Part shown: positions 1-9,179 of the stretch, piece by piece
Numbering within the stretch: the first letter of the stretch is position 1
How the letters are laid out: every line of letters starts with the position of its first letter
NCBI GenBank assembly: GCA_950073045.1
Contig: CATMQD010000008.1
Coordinates: forward strand, 1 to 34,815
DNA from: an uncultured Flavobacteriales bacterium
GTDB taxonomy: Bacteria > Bacteroidota > Bacteroidia > Flavobacteriales > Schleiferiaceae
Direction of reading: 5' to 3'
Length of the DNA: 34,815 nucleotides
The notes under the pieces: generated by a model
The model's database searches: none
Seen by the model: only the letters and a program-made list of their open reading frames with translations
What the model was told of the DNA's origin: nothing
Made by a program: the position numbers and the translations under genes

Positions 1-190
1 TGGCTCAGGTTATATTTTTAGAGCTTATTATGCTCTTCCTCCAATGAGCAGGGCTGATGGTACTCCAGTAAATGCAGTATTTGGATTTACGAATATGCTT
101 GTCAAATTAATAGAAGATTATAGTCAAGAAAAATTAGTAGTAATTTTTGATGCCGCAAGAGAAAATTTTAGAAATAAGATTTATCCTGGT
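1..190 (+). other. N-terminal fragment of a DNA polymerase I 5'-3' exonuclease domain (alphaproteobacterial-like), probably foreign to the rest of the contig
   Basis: Frame open from base 2: GSGYIFRAYYALPPMSRADGTPVNAVFGFTNMLVKLIEDYSQEKLVVIFDAARENFRNKIYP, matching the PolA N-terminal pattern (DGSGxIFRAxxALPPxxRxDGTPVxAVxGFTNML...VIFDAARxxFRNxIYPxYKANR). Hand-counted GC of bases 1-180 is 58/180 (32%) versus 74/180 (41%) for bases 181-360. Confidence 0.8.
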
Positions 191-343
191 GCGAAAGCTC
201 AGAATCCTGATCCTCGTACTACCGATGATAAGTTTTTAATGGAAGTGGTTGCCGGTGGCGATCATAGTAACGAAGATATCATGGCCCTTCTTAAAGAGAC
301 AGGTGCTATTGAAGTAAGTGTAAATTCCGCTGAGCATGCTTAA
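184..343 (+). CDS. actD: C-terminal end of ActD (DUF3341), alternative complex III membrane subunit; 5' part missing
   Basis: PGAKAQNPDPRTTDDKFLMEVVAGGDHSNEDIMALLKETGAIEVS resembles the DUF3341 C-terminus (NPDPRTTDDKF...). It directly precedes and overlaps actE, as in ACIII operons. Confidence 0.75.
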
Positions 344-956
344 AAAAGGTACTATCAATAAATTATTTGCTTTTGCAGTAGCCGGACTAGTATTGGTTGC
401 TTGTAAAAAAGATGAAAACCATCGCGGATGGCAGTATATGCCCGACATGTATGATGGTCCCGCTTTGGAAGCTTATTCGCCAACAGACTTGTTTAGCGAC
501 AGTACTTCGGCTCGTAAACCAGTAGAGGGAACTATTCCACGTGGTTTTATGTCCTACACCGATTATGGTGCAGATGCCGCGGGTTATGATTCTGCTCGTA
601 TGCATTTAGAAATGCCATCTTCTATCATGGCTGATGAGACGACCATGGCTGAAGCTAAAGAGCTGTACACGATTTTCTGTTCTCACTGTCATGGTGATAA
701 AGGAGCAGGCCAAGGTGTATTAGTGAAGAACGAGAAATTTCTCGGTGTGCCTTCTTATGCCGATCGCGACATTAATTATGGAACCATCTTTCACGTAGTA
801 ACCTACGGTAAAGGGGTTATGGGTTCCCATGCTTCTCAGGTTACTCCGGAAGAGCGTTGGAAATTGGCACTGTATGTTATGAAGTTGAAGGAAGACCTTA
901 CTGCTCCTGCAGAAGAGCAAAGCTCCGAAGAAGCTGAAGAAACAACAGAAAGCTGA
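336..956 (+). CDS. actE: Alternative complex III cytochrome c lipoprotein subunit ActE
   Basis: 206 aa, lipobox LVAC, single CxxCH heme motif (FCSHCHGDKGAGQG), downstream Met region (GVMGSHASQV). Located between actD and actF. Confidence 0.9.
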   Translation: MLKKGTINKLFAFAVAGLVLVACKKDENHRGWQYMPDMYDGPALEAYSPTDLFSDSTSARKPVEGTIPRGFMSYTDYGADAAGYDSARMHLEMPSSIMADETTMAEAKELYTIFCSHCHGDKGAGQGVLVKNEKFLGVPSYADRDINYGTIFHVVTYGKGVMGSHASQVTPEERWKLALYVMKLKEDLTAPAEEQSSEEAEETTES

Positions 957-991
957 TAATTAAGCATTAACAATATTTAACGACCGCAGAG

Positions 992-2440
992 ATGTTTGAA
1001 TTTTCAAGTCGCTTAAAAACAATTTCATACGTACTGATTTTAATCGGTGCGATTTCCGTGGGCTTTAGCTTCCTTTCTGGAGGTGGCCACCACGATGACT
1101 CTCATGAGGGCGAACAAGCAGCCATGCACGATGAGCATGCTACTGATGCTGAACACGCTGAGCATGGTGATGCTCACCCTAGTCACGGACATGCTGCCGC
1201 TCATGGCCATGGTCATGATGCCATGCCAGACGCCGACTATTTCACCTACCACAAAGGTGCTTCTCGTGCCATTCCTGAGAATAACCATTTCTATAGCTCA
1301 CCAACCGAACACGATGCTGAGCATGTTCACCATCAAATGGAGAACAAGCCTTGGTCTAACTTATTAGTAAATAGCTTCTGGGCATTAGCCTTAGGATTAG
1401 GAGCCTTATTCTTCATGGCTGTTCAGTATGCCGCGCAAGTAGGCTGGTCGGTTGTTGTTCTACGTATCCTTGAAGCTATGGCTAGCTTTATTTGGATTCC
1501 AGGTGTAATCATTTTAATAATCATAATCACGGGCTGGTTCCATATCGGTGGAAACCATGTTTACCACTGGATGGCCGATGGTATTATGGTAGAAGGTAGT
1601 GCGAACTACGATAGCATTATTGCTGGTAAGCAAGCCTACCTAAATGGTACTTTCTTTACCCTTCGCGCGGTAATCTACCTACTTGGATGGATTGGTGCTG
1701 CCTATATGCTTCGCAAGATGAGTTTGCGCTACAATCAACCCGGAGTTGATTATATGCAGAACTGGAAGAAGATGCGTAACCTAGGTGCAGGTTTCTTAGT
1801 ATTCTTTGCTGTTACTTCATCTACTTCGGCTTGGGATTGGATCATGAGTATCGATACCCACTGGTTTAGCACCTTATTTGGATGGTATGTATTTGCAACC
1901 ATGTTCGTTTCTGCCCTTACAGCATTAATGATGATTGTACTTTACCTTAAAGGGAAGGGTAAATTGCAAGAGGTTAATGACAGCCATATCCACGATATTG
2001 CGAAATTCATGTTTGCCTTCTCCATTTTCTGGACTTACCTATGGTTCTCTCAGTTTATGTTGATCTGGTATTCGAATATCCCAGAAGAGGTAACTTATTA
2101 TATGGCTCGCTTCGGGGAGTACAAAGGAATCTTCTTTACGATGGTAGCCTTGAACTTCCTGTTCCCAGTATTAGTATTAATGAGTCGTGATTCTAAGCGT
2201 AATCGTGGATTTGTATTCACAGCTGGTATTGTGATCTTATTCGGTCACTGGCTGGATATCTTCATCATGGTAATGCCTGGAACAGTAGGATCTAACTGGA
2301 GCCTTGGTTTAATTCAATTTGGAACCCTATTAGGCTTTGTAGGTTTATTTATTAATGTGGTATTCCGCAGTTTGAGCAAAGCTCCACTGATGCCGGAAAA
2401 TCACCCAATGTATGTGGAGAGCAAGCTCTTTCATCAATAA
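992..2440 (+). CDS. actF: Quinol:cytochrome c oxidoreductase quinone-binding subunit 2 (ActF)
   Basis: 482 aa polytopic membrane protein with NrfD/ActC-ActF-like segments (SAWDWIMSIDTHWFSTLFGWYVFA). His-rich region between the first two TM helices; operon position between actE and coxB. Confidence 0.9.
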   Translation: MFEFSSRLKTISYVLILIGAISVGFSFLSGGGHHDDSHEGEQAAMHDEHATDAEHAEHGDAHPSHGHAAAHGHGHDAMPDADYFTYHKGASRAIPENNHFYSSPTEHDAEHVHHQMENKPWSNLLVNSFWALALGLGALFFMAVQYAAQVGWSVVVLRILEAMASFIWIPGVIILIIIITGWFHIGGNHVYHWMADGIMVEGSANYDSIIAGKQAYLNGTFFTLRAVIYLLGWIGAAYMLRKMSLRYNQPGVDYMQNWKKMRNLGAGFLVFFAVTSSTSAWDWIMSIDTHWFSTLFGWYVFATMFVSALTALMMIVLYLKGKGKLQEVNDSHIHDIAKFMFAFSIFWTYLWFSQFMLIWYSNIPEEVTYYMARFGEYKGIFFTMVALNFLFPVLVLMSRDSKRNRGFVFTAGIVILFGHWLDIFIMVMPGTVGSNWSLGLIQFGTLLGFVGLFINVVFRSLSKAPLMPENHPMYVESKLFHQ

Positions 2441-2462
2441 CTTTTGAAACAATAGGATTTAC

Positions 2463-3497
2463 ATGGAGACTTTGTTAGTAATTGTAATTGCACTCCTCGC
2501 AGTTGCCGCCCTTACACAAGCTGTTCGAATCTTCGAGATTTCCTCTCAGATTAAGGATTCCGATAGTGATGTAAAAGTTGATGATCGCGATAATAATACG
2601 CAGGGCTGGTTAATGCTCTTGTTCTTAATATTCTTCTTCGGGGCATTCGCTTGGATGTTATGGGAGTATATGGAACTTACTTTACCGCAGTCGGCCTCTG
2701 AGCATGGTAAGGATGTAGACAACCTTTGGAATATTTCCATGGGTGTAATCATCTTAGCTTTCTTAGTTACTCAACCCCTACTATTTGGTTTTGCCTTCCG
2801 CTTCCGCGGAAATAAAAATCGCAAGGCCACATATATGGAGCACAATAATAAATTGGAGCTCTTCTGGACTGGTATTCCAGCCGTTGTTCTAGCAGGTTTG
2901 ATTCTTTACGGATTAACCACTTGGAGCAATGTTATGAATCCTGATAATGAGCAGGAGCCTATGGTAGTGGAGATTTATGCTAAACAATTTGGATGGCAAG
3001 CTCGTTATGCCGGTGGTGATAACGAGTTGGGTTACGCAAATGTACGCTTAGTAGAAGGTGTTAATACTTTGGGTGTTGATGCCAATGACGAAGCTTCTGC
3101 AAATGATATTGTAACTGGAGAGTTGCACTTACCAAAAGGACGTCCAGTATTATTTAAATTCCGTTCACAGGATGTTATTCACTCTGCTTATATGCCGCAC
3201 TTCCGCATGCAGATGAACTGTGTACCTGGAACTCAAACCCAATTCCAAATTACCCCGAGCTTAACTACAGCTGAGATGCGTCAGGATCCAGAGATCGTAG
3301 CTAAAGTGGCCCGTGTAAATGAGCTTCGTGAAGCTCGTGGAGAGGACCCATGGGAATTTGATTATGTACTCCTTTGCAACAAAATCTGCGGATCTGCACA
3401 CTACAACATGCAAATGAAAGTAGTGGTGCAAACCGAAGAAGAGTTCGATAAATGGATGAAGGAACAGCAAACTTTTGCTGAAATGATGGCAGACTAA
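2463..3497 (+). CDS. coxB: Cytochrome c oxidase subunit II
   Basis: Complete CuA ligand set: DVIHSAYMPHFRMQ plus CNKICGSAHYNM (C-x3-C-x3-H-x2-M). Confidence 0.95.
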   Translation: METLLVIVIALLAVAALTQAVRIFEISSQIKDSDSDVKVDDRDNNTQGWLMLLFLIFFFGAFAWMLWEYMELTLPQSASEHGKDVDNLWNISMGVIILAFLVTQPLLFGFAFRFRGNKNRKATYMEHNNKLELFWTGIPAVVLAGLILYGLTTWSNVMNPDNEQEPMVVEIYAKQFGWQARYAGGDNELGYANVRLVEGVNTLGVDANDEASANDIVTGELHLPKGRPVLFKFRSQDVIHSAYMPHFRMQMNCVPGTQTQFQITPSLTTAEMRQDPEIVAKVARVNELREARGEDPWEFDYVLLCNKICGSAHYNMQMKVVVQTEEEFDKWMKEQQTFAEMMAD

Positions 3498-3536
3498 TTA
3501 GGAAAGAGACAAAAGAACTGAAATCGAAAGAAGCAC

Positions 3537-5297
3537 ATGGAAGCACACGCACACCACAAAGAAACTTTCATAACTAAGTACGTATTCAGCACCGATCATA
3601 AAATGATCGCGAAGCAATTCTTGATCACTGGTATGATCATGGGAATTATTGGCGTTGGAATGTCGCTTTTATTCCGCTTGCAACTAGCATGGCCAGATAA
3701 AGAATGGCCAATCCTAGAAGCATTACTGGGGAAATGGGGAACCGACGGGATTATGGACCCTAATATTTACCTAGCATTAGTTACGATTCACGGTACCATC
3801 ATGGTATTCTTCGTACTTACTGCAGGTTTAAGTGGTACCTTCTCAAACTTGTTAATTCCACTACAGATTGGTGCCCGTGATATGGCATCTGGATTTATCA
3901 ATATGTTATCCTACTGGTTCTTCTTTGCTTCCAGTGTGGTTATGGTAATTTCCCTATTTGTAGAAAATGGACCAGCTTCCGCTGGATGGACGGTTTATCC
4001 ACCACTGAGTGCTCTGCCACAGGCGGTGCCTGGTTCAGGTATGGGTATGACCTTGTGGTTAGTGTCAATGTCACTATTTATCGTATCCTCACTTTTAGGT
4101 GCACTTAATTACATTGTTACCGTATTAAACCTACGTACAAAGGGAATGAGCATGACTCGTCTACCTTTAACAATTTGGGCCTTCTTTGTAACTGCAATTC
4201 TCGGGGTACTTTCATTCCCAGTATTGTTCTCAGCAGCTTTATTATTAATCTTCGATCGTAGCTTTGGAACCAGCTTCTACCTATCCGATATTTTAGTAGC
4301 GGGTGAATTACTTAGTAATCAAGGTGGTAGTCCAATTTTGTACCAGCATTTATTCTGGTTCTTAGGTCACCCTGAGGTATATATTATCCTTTTGCCAGCC
4401 CTTGGTATTAGCTCAGAGGTTATTTCAACCAATTCACGTAAACCAATTTTTGGTTACCGTGCGATGGTAGGTTCCATTATGGCGATTGCTTTCTTAAGTT
4501 TTATCGTTTGGGGTCACCACATGTTCGTTACCGGTATGAATCCATTCCTAGGTTCGGTATTTACTTTTACCACCCTATTGATTGCGATTCCATCTGCCGT
4601 AAAGGCCTTTAACTACATTACTACTCTATGGAAAGGTAATCTTCAGTTTACTCCAGGGATGATGTTCTCTATTGGCTTAGTATCTACTTTCATTACTGGT
4701 GGTCTTACCGGATTGATCTTAGGGGATAGTGCATTGGATATTAATGTTCATGATACTTACTTTGTTGTAGCTCACTTCCATATTGTAATGGGTCTATCAG
4801 CAATCTTTGGTTTATTCGCCGGGGTTTATCATTGGTTCCCAAAATTGTTTGGTCGTCGCATGAACAAGAACTTAGGCTTTATCCATTTTTGGGTAACCTT
4901 TATTGCCGCTTACGGTGTGTTCTTCCCAATGCACTTCTTAGGAATGGCTGGTTTACCACGTCGATACTACACCAATACTGCATTCCCAATGTTTGATGAT
5001 TTAGCAGATATCAATGTATTGGTATCCTATTTCGCAATCATCGGTGGTATTGCGCAGGTAATTTTCATTTACAACTTCTTCTACAGTGCTTTACGCGGTA
5101 AGAAGTCGGAGCAAAACCCATGGCGTTCTAACACATTGGAGTGGACTACTCCAGTAGAGCATATTCATGGCAACTGGCCTGGAGAAATCCCAGAGGTACA
5201 TCGTTGGCCTTATGATTACTCTAAGCCTGGAGCAGAAGAGGATTTTGTGCCTCAAACTGTTCCTATGACTGAGGAAGAAATGGCCAGTGGTCATTAA
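3537..5297 (+). CDS. coxA: Cytochrome c oxidase subunit I (heme-copper oxidase)
   Basis: 586 aa; WFLGHPEVYIILLPALGISSEVI, WGHHMFVTGMNP and DTYFVVAHFHIVMG motifs. Confidence 0.97.
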   Translation: MEAHAHHKETFITKYVFSTDHKMIAKQFLITGMIMGIIGVGMSLLFRLQLAWPDKEWPILEALLGKWGTDGIMDPNIYLALVTIHGTIMVFFVLTAGLSGTFSNLLIPLQIGARDMASGFINMLSYWFFFASSVVMVISLFVENGPASAGWTVYPPLSALPQAVPGSGMGMTLWLVSMSLFIVSSLLGALNYIVTVLNLRTKGMSMTRLPLTIWAFFVTAILGVLSFPVLFSAALLLIFDRSFGTSFYLSDILVAGELLSNQGGSPILYQHLFWFLGHPEVYIILLPALGISSEVISTNSRKPIFGYRAMVGSIMAIAFLSFIVWGHHMFVTGMNPFLGSVFTFTTLLIAIPSAVKAFNYITTLWKGNLQFTPGMMFSIGLVSTFITGGLTGLILGDSALDINVHDTYFVVAHFHIVMGLSAIFGLFAGVYHWFPKLFGRRMNKNLGFIHFWVTFIAAYGVFFPMHFLGMAGLPRRYYTNTAFPMFDDLADINVLVSYFAIIGGIAQVIFIYNFFYSALRGKKSEQNPWRSNTLEWTTPVEHIHGNWPGEIPEVHRWPYDYSKPGAEEDFVPQTVPMTEEEMASGH

Positions 5298-5320
5298 TTT
5301 ATAGAGGTAATAGATTTGGA

Positions 5321-5349
5321 AGTCCCGACCGCTGTGTCGGGACTTTTTA
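5321..5349 (+). terminator. Rho-independent terminator after coxA
   Basis: agtcccgac-cgctgt-gtcgggact followed by T tract (perfect 9-bp stem 5321-5329/5336-5344). Confidence 0.9.
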
Positions 5350-5356
5350 TTTTAGA

Positions 5357-5364
5357 TACCTTTG
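5357..5364 (+). promoter_or_regulatory. Putative Bacteroidota -7 element (TACCTTTG) for ruvB-queG
   Basis: Matches TAnnTTTG, 15 nt upstream of ATG 5379 and just downstream of the coxA terminator; no clear -33 TTG. Confidence 0.5.
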
Positions 5365-5378
5365 TTGAAACGGCTTAT

Positions 5379-6404
5379 ATGACGCGCTTTCTGGACGGAG
5401 AAGGAGAATTGGAAAACGATCAGCAGGATTTTGAGCAGAAACTCAGGCCCTTATCATTTGATGATTTTGCAGGACAGGATAAAGTCCTTGAAAATCTTCG
5501 GGTTTTTGTGGAGGCCGCCAATCAAAGAGAGGAAGCTTTAGATCATGTGCTTTTACATGGTCCTCCCGGCTTAGGTAAAACTACCTTGGCTCATATTATT
5601 GCTAATGAACTTGAGGCTGGCTTAAAATTAAGCTCTGGTCCGGTAATAGATAAACCCGGGGAGCTTGCAGGTTTATTAACCAATCTCGAGGAACGTGATG
5701 TGCTTTTTATTGATGAGATACATCGATTAAGTCCAGTGGTGGAAGAGTACTTATATTCTGCTATGGAAGACTATCGGATCGATATTATGATTGATAGTGG
5801 ACCCGCCGCCCGAAGTGTACAAATAAATCTCAATCAGTTTACTTTAATCGGGGCTACCCCTCGCAGTGGCTTGCTTACGGCTCCTTTGAGGGCTCGTTTC
5901 GGCATCAACAGCCGTTTACAGTATTATTCAGTCGAATTACTTTCGAATATCGTAGAACGTTCTGCACACATTTTAAATGTGCCAATAGACGCCAATGCTG
6001 CGGTTGAGATTGCTAGGCGTAGCAGAGGGACCCCTCGTATTGCCAATGCCCTCTTAAGAAGGATGCGCGATTTTGCTCAGGTAAAAGGGAATGGCACCAT
6101 TACCTTGGAAATCGCCGAATATGGTTTGGAAGCACTTCATGTAGATACCTATGGTTTAGATGAGATGGATCATAAAATCCTACTTTGCCTAATCGAAAAA
6201 TTTAAAGGTGGTCCGGTAGGACTTAACACCGTTGCCACTGCCGTTGGAGAACAGGCCGGTACTTTGGAAGAAGTGTATGAGCCCTACCTTATTCAGCAAG
6301 GCTTTATGGTGCGTACACAAAGGGGACGTATGGTTACCGAGAAGGCTTATCAGCATTTAGATAAAAAGGATCCTAATCTTCAAAACGGATTATTTGACCT
6401 CTAA
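5379..6404 (+). CDS. ruvB: Holliday junction branch migration ATPase RuvB
   Basis: [19 protein letters not shown], Walker [40 protein letters not shown]. Start moved from 5316 to ATG 5379 because the upstream extension reads through the terminator hairpin. Confidence 0.95.
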   Translation: MTRFLDGEGELENDQQDFEQKLRPLSFDDFAGQDKVLENLRVFVEAANQREEALDHVLLHGPPGLGKTTLAHIIANELEAGLKLSSGPVIDKPGELAGLLTNLEERDVLFIDEIHRLSPVVEEYLYSAMEDYRIDIMIDSGPAARSVQINLNQFTLIGATPRSGLLTAPLRARFGINSRLQYYSVELLSNIVERSAHILNVPIDANAAVEIARRSRGTPRIANALLRRMRDFAQVKGNGTITLEIAEYGLEALHVDTYGLDEMDHKILLCLIEKFKGGPVGLNTVATAVGEQAGTLEEVYEPYLIQQGFMVRTQRGRMVTEKAYQHLDKKDPNLQNGLFDL

Positions 6405-7332
6405 GGCGACTTACTCTACTCAGATTAGGGAAGAGGCGCTTGGTCTCGGTTTCATGGCTTGCGGCTTCGCTAAAGCACGTTATTTAGAGGAGGAGGCCCC
6501 GCGTTTGGAGCAATGGTTAAGTAATAATTATCAAGGGGAGATGGCTTGGTTAGCTAATCATTTCGATAAAAGGCTGGACCCAACCAAATTAGTTCCAGGC
6601 GCAAAAACTGTGGTTTCCTTACTATACAATTATTACCCCGAGGAGCAGCAACACGATTCGGAGGCACCAAAAATTGCTAAATATGCCTACGGGGAAGATT
6701 ATCACTTTGTACTCAAAAGGAAACTAAAGGACCTTTTAGCATTTATTCAAACGGAAATCGGGGAAGTTGACGGTCGAGTTTTTGTGGATTCCGCCCCAGT
6801 TATGGAGCGCAAATGGGCACAGGAGGCTGGTTTAGGATGGCGGGGTAAAAACACCCTATTATTAAACAAGAAGAAGGGATCCTTTTTCTTTCTGGCTCAG
6901 TTGATAATCGACCTGGAAGTTGATTATGACGAGCCCATTAAAACCGATCATTGTGGCACCTGCACGCGTTGTATAGATGCCTGCCCAACCGAGGCTATAC
7001 TAGCGCCCAATTTGCTGGATGCTTCTAAATGCATCTCTTATTTAACTATTGAGCTTAAGGATTCAATTCCGCCCCAGTTTGAAGGTCAGATGGAGAATTG
7101 GGCCTTTGGCTGTGATATTTGTCAGGATGTATGCCCATGGAATCGATTTTCATCTGCCCATCAAGAACCAGCATTTAAACCACAGCCACATCTCTTAGAA
7201 ATGACCAGCGGCGATTGGCATGAAATGACCGAAGAAGTATTTCGGAAGGTATTTAAGAAAAGTGCTGTGAAGCGTACCAAGTACATGGGATTGCAGAGGA
7301 ACTTGCGGTTTTTAAAGGAAGCAGAGGATTAG
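6394..7332 (+). CDS. queG: Epoxyqueuosine reductase QueG
   Basis: Two 4Fe-4S motifs ([26 protein letters not shown]); [26 protein letters not shown] start overlaps the end of ruvB. Confidence 0.93.
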   Translation: MTSKATYSTQIREEALGLGFMACGFAKARYLEEEAPRLEQWLSNNYQGEMAWLANHFDKRLDPTKLVPGAKTVVSLLYNYYPEEQQHDSEAPKIAKYAYGEDYHFVLKRKLKDLLAFIQTEIGEVDGRVFVDSAPVMERKWAQEAGLGWRGKNTLLLNKKKGSFFFLAQLIIDLEVDYDEPIKTDHCGTCTRCIDACPTEAILAPNLLDASKCISYLTIELKDSIPPQFEGQMENWAFGCDICQDVCPWNRFSSAHQEPAFKPQPHLLEMTSGDWHEMTEEVFRKVFKKSAVKRTKYMGLQRNLRFLKEAED

Positions 7333-7411
7333 GTCTATGTTGATAGTTTAACCATGGAAATAGGATTCCAACATGACCTTGCTTAATTGATCAATGCCAA
7401 ACTCAATGAAT

Positions 7412-7450
7412 AAAAAAAGCCGCCTCCATCAAACAGAAGAGGCGGCTTTT
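7412..7450 (+). terminator. Rho-independent terminator after queG
   Basis: gccgcctc (7419-7426) / gaggcggc (7439-7446) perfect 8-bp stem, A tract before and TTTT after. Confidence 0.85.
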
Positions 7451-7451
7451 C

Positions 7452-8348
7452 GATCTGTCTGCAGCCAATAACGTTTCTAGTCCAGACCCAATTATTGTAG
7501 TCGCGAGTACTCCATTTGGTACTTATTGGTATGAGGACTTTGAGTCTTACGCCCTTTTAGATGATGACTTCCAAAACAGTCATAGCATCAACCCTGAAGG
7601 AAATAGCTTTGGAGTGATGAACGAAACCATTGATCCAAGTATTTCTGGAAACCTTGGTGGTTATGGGAATTCTGCTAACAGCCTTTACTTCGATTTCTAC
7701 AATACCAGTTCTGGTGGTAACATGAGTTTAATGTGGGAGAAATTAGATCTTAGTGCTACTTCTGGTAACTCAATTGTATTTGATATGGCTTATGCTCAGT
7801 ACACTTCTGAGAACGACCGCCTGCAAATTGAAGTTTCTACCGATTGTGGTACTACTTGGAATTCTGTATATAATAAGGCTGGATCACAACTTTCTACCCG
7901 TGGAGCAACAACTTCTTTCTACATTCCTGGTAGCAATGATTGGAGAACTGAAACTGTAGATATCTCTTCTTATGATGGTTCGGCTGAGCTAATGGTTCGC
8001 TTTACCGGTACTTCTAACTACGGTAACAACCTTTATGTTGATAATGTGCAGTTCCGTAACGACACCTATGTAGGTTTAGAAGAAAACAAGTTGACTAATG
8101 ATTTCCGTTTCTATCCAAATCCTGCCGACAAGAATTTAAATATCGAATTCGAATTAGCAGCAGAGGCAGAAGTTTCCATCAAAGTTTTAGATATCACTGG
8201 ACGTGAAGTATTAAAGCTTGCCTCTGAAACTTTAAGCAATGGTAACCATACCCAATCTATCTCTGTAGAGAGTCTTCCTGCTGGAACCTACTTTGTAGAG
8301 CTAAGCATTGATGGAAATGTATCCGTTGAAAAACTAATGGTGAAGTAA
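7452..8348 (+). pseudogene. 5'-truncated T9SS cargo protein fragment with C-terminal sorting domain (start-less reading frame; ORF track begins at internal ATG 7614)
   Basis: Frame open from 7410 with no ATG before 7614 and no signal peptide. Homologous-looking sequence starts near SAANNVSSPDPIIVVASTPFGTYWYEDFES. C-terminus FYPNPADKNLNIEFEL...VLDITGREVLK...LPAGTYFVELSIDGNVSVEKLMVK is a type A T9SS CTD (TIGR04183-like). Confidence 0.7.
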
Positions 8349-8369
8349 AACCCTTCATTATCGATATTG

Positions 8370-8400
8370 AAAAGGGGAGGCTTAGGCTTCCCCTTTTTTT
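8370..8400 (+). terminator. Rho-independent terminator after the T9SS fragment
   Basis: aaaaggggaggc-ttag-gcttcccctttttt, 12-bp stem with one G-T wobble, T7 tail. Confidence 0.9.
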
Positions 8401-8528
8401 GCTTTTAATAAATGGTGAATCCCTTTAATAGACCATGGATAAAGAAAATACTACATCTTAATACTAAACTTAAATTGAGCTCGTTCTACAGCCATCTTTC
8501 CCAAAATGGGGAAGCTTAGATATTTTAA

Positions 8529-8558
8529 TTGCTGCGGTGTATGAAAAACGTATTTTTG
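8529..8558 (+). promoter_or_regulatory. Putative promoter of ruvA-sprA operon
   Basis: TTG (8529-8531), 19-nt spacer, TATTTTTG (8551-8558): both elements of the Bacteroidota -33/-7 consensus TTG...TAnnTTTG. Confidence 0.65.
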
Positions 8559-8600
8559 GCGTTTTTTAAGACCCATCCAAACCCTAGCTCTTAAGCTTTT

Positions 8601-9179
8601 ATGTTACATCACATCCGCGGGAAATTGGTAGAAGTACGACCCACCGAGGCAATTATTGATTGTCAAGGATTGGGTTATGTGGTCAATATTTCATTGCACA
8701 CTTACTCGGCTATCGCTCACGAAAAGGAACTTAGCCTTTTTCTTTTTCCGATTTATAAAGAAGACTCGCAAACCTTGTATGGTTTTGCAAGCAAGCAAGA
8801 GCGTGAGGTTTTCCGCCATTTGATTTCGGTTAGCGGAGTAGGAGGGAATACGGCCCGCACTATTTTAAGTAGCCTCAGTCCAGCTGAAGTAATTGCTGGT
8901 ATAGGACGGGAAGATGTGGACTTATTGAAATCCGTAAAAGGTATCGGTGCTAAAACCGCCCAACGAGTAATTATCGACCTGAAAGATAAATTAGCTCCGA
9001 TGGCTGAAGAAGTAAGCTTAAGCGGTGCTGATCCTGCCGTTAAAAGAGAGGCCATTGCCGCCTTAGAAGTTCTGGGTTATACGGCCCGCCAAACAGAACG
9101 GGTATTAAGCAAACTCCTACAAGAGAACCCCCAATACGGAATTGAAGAACTGATTAAATCGGCCCTTAAAAAGCTTTGA
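8601..9179 (+). CDS. ruvA: Holliday junction branch migration protein RuvA
   Basis: MLHHIRGKLVEVRPTEAIIDCQGLGYVVNIS, YGFASKQEREVFRHLISVSGVGGNTAR, helix-hairpin-helix VKGIGAKTAQRVIIDLKDK. Confidence 0.95.
   Translation: MLHHIRGKLVEVRPTEAIIDCQGLGYVVNISLHTYSAIAHEKELSLFLFPIYKEDSQTLYGFASKQEREVFRHLISVSGVGGNTARTILSSLSPAEVIAGIGREDVDLLKSVKGIGAKTAQRVIIDLKDKLAPMAEEVSLSGADPAVKREAIAALEVLGYTARQTERVLSKLLQENPQYGIEELIKSALKKL

Noticed and set aside
236-605. Minus-strand ORFs 236..448 and 387..605
   Set aside because: Shadow ORFs antisense to well-supported actD/actE coding sequence, with no recognisable domains.
1085-1230. Repetitive-looking GCTCATG/GGTCATGG sequence as a possible repeat array
   Set aside because: It is low-complexity His codon usage within an intact ActF frame; no regular repeat-spacer structure.
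1040-1367. ORFs 1047..1367 (+) and 1040..1288 (-), Met-rich peptides
   Set aside because: Frame-shadows of the His-rich CAT/CAC-rich ActF loop; composition artefact.
8753-9055. 100-aa ORF antisense to ruvA
   Set aside because: Antisense shadow of conserved RuvA; no start context or family signal.
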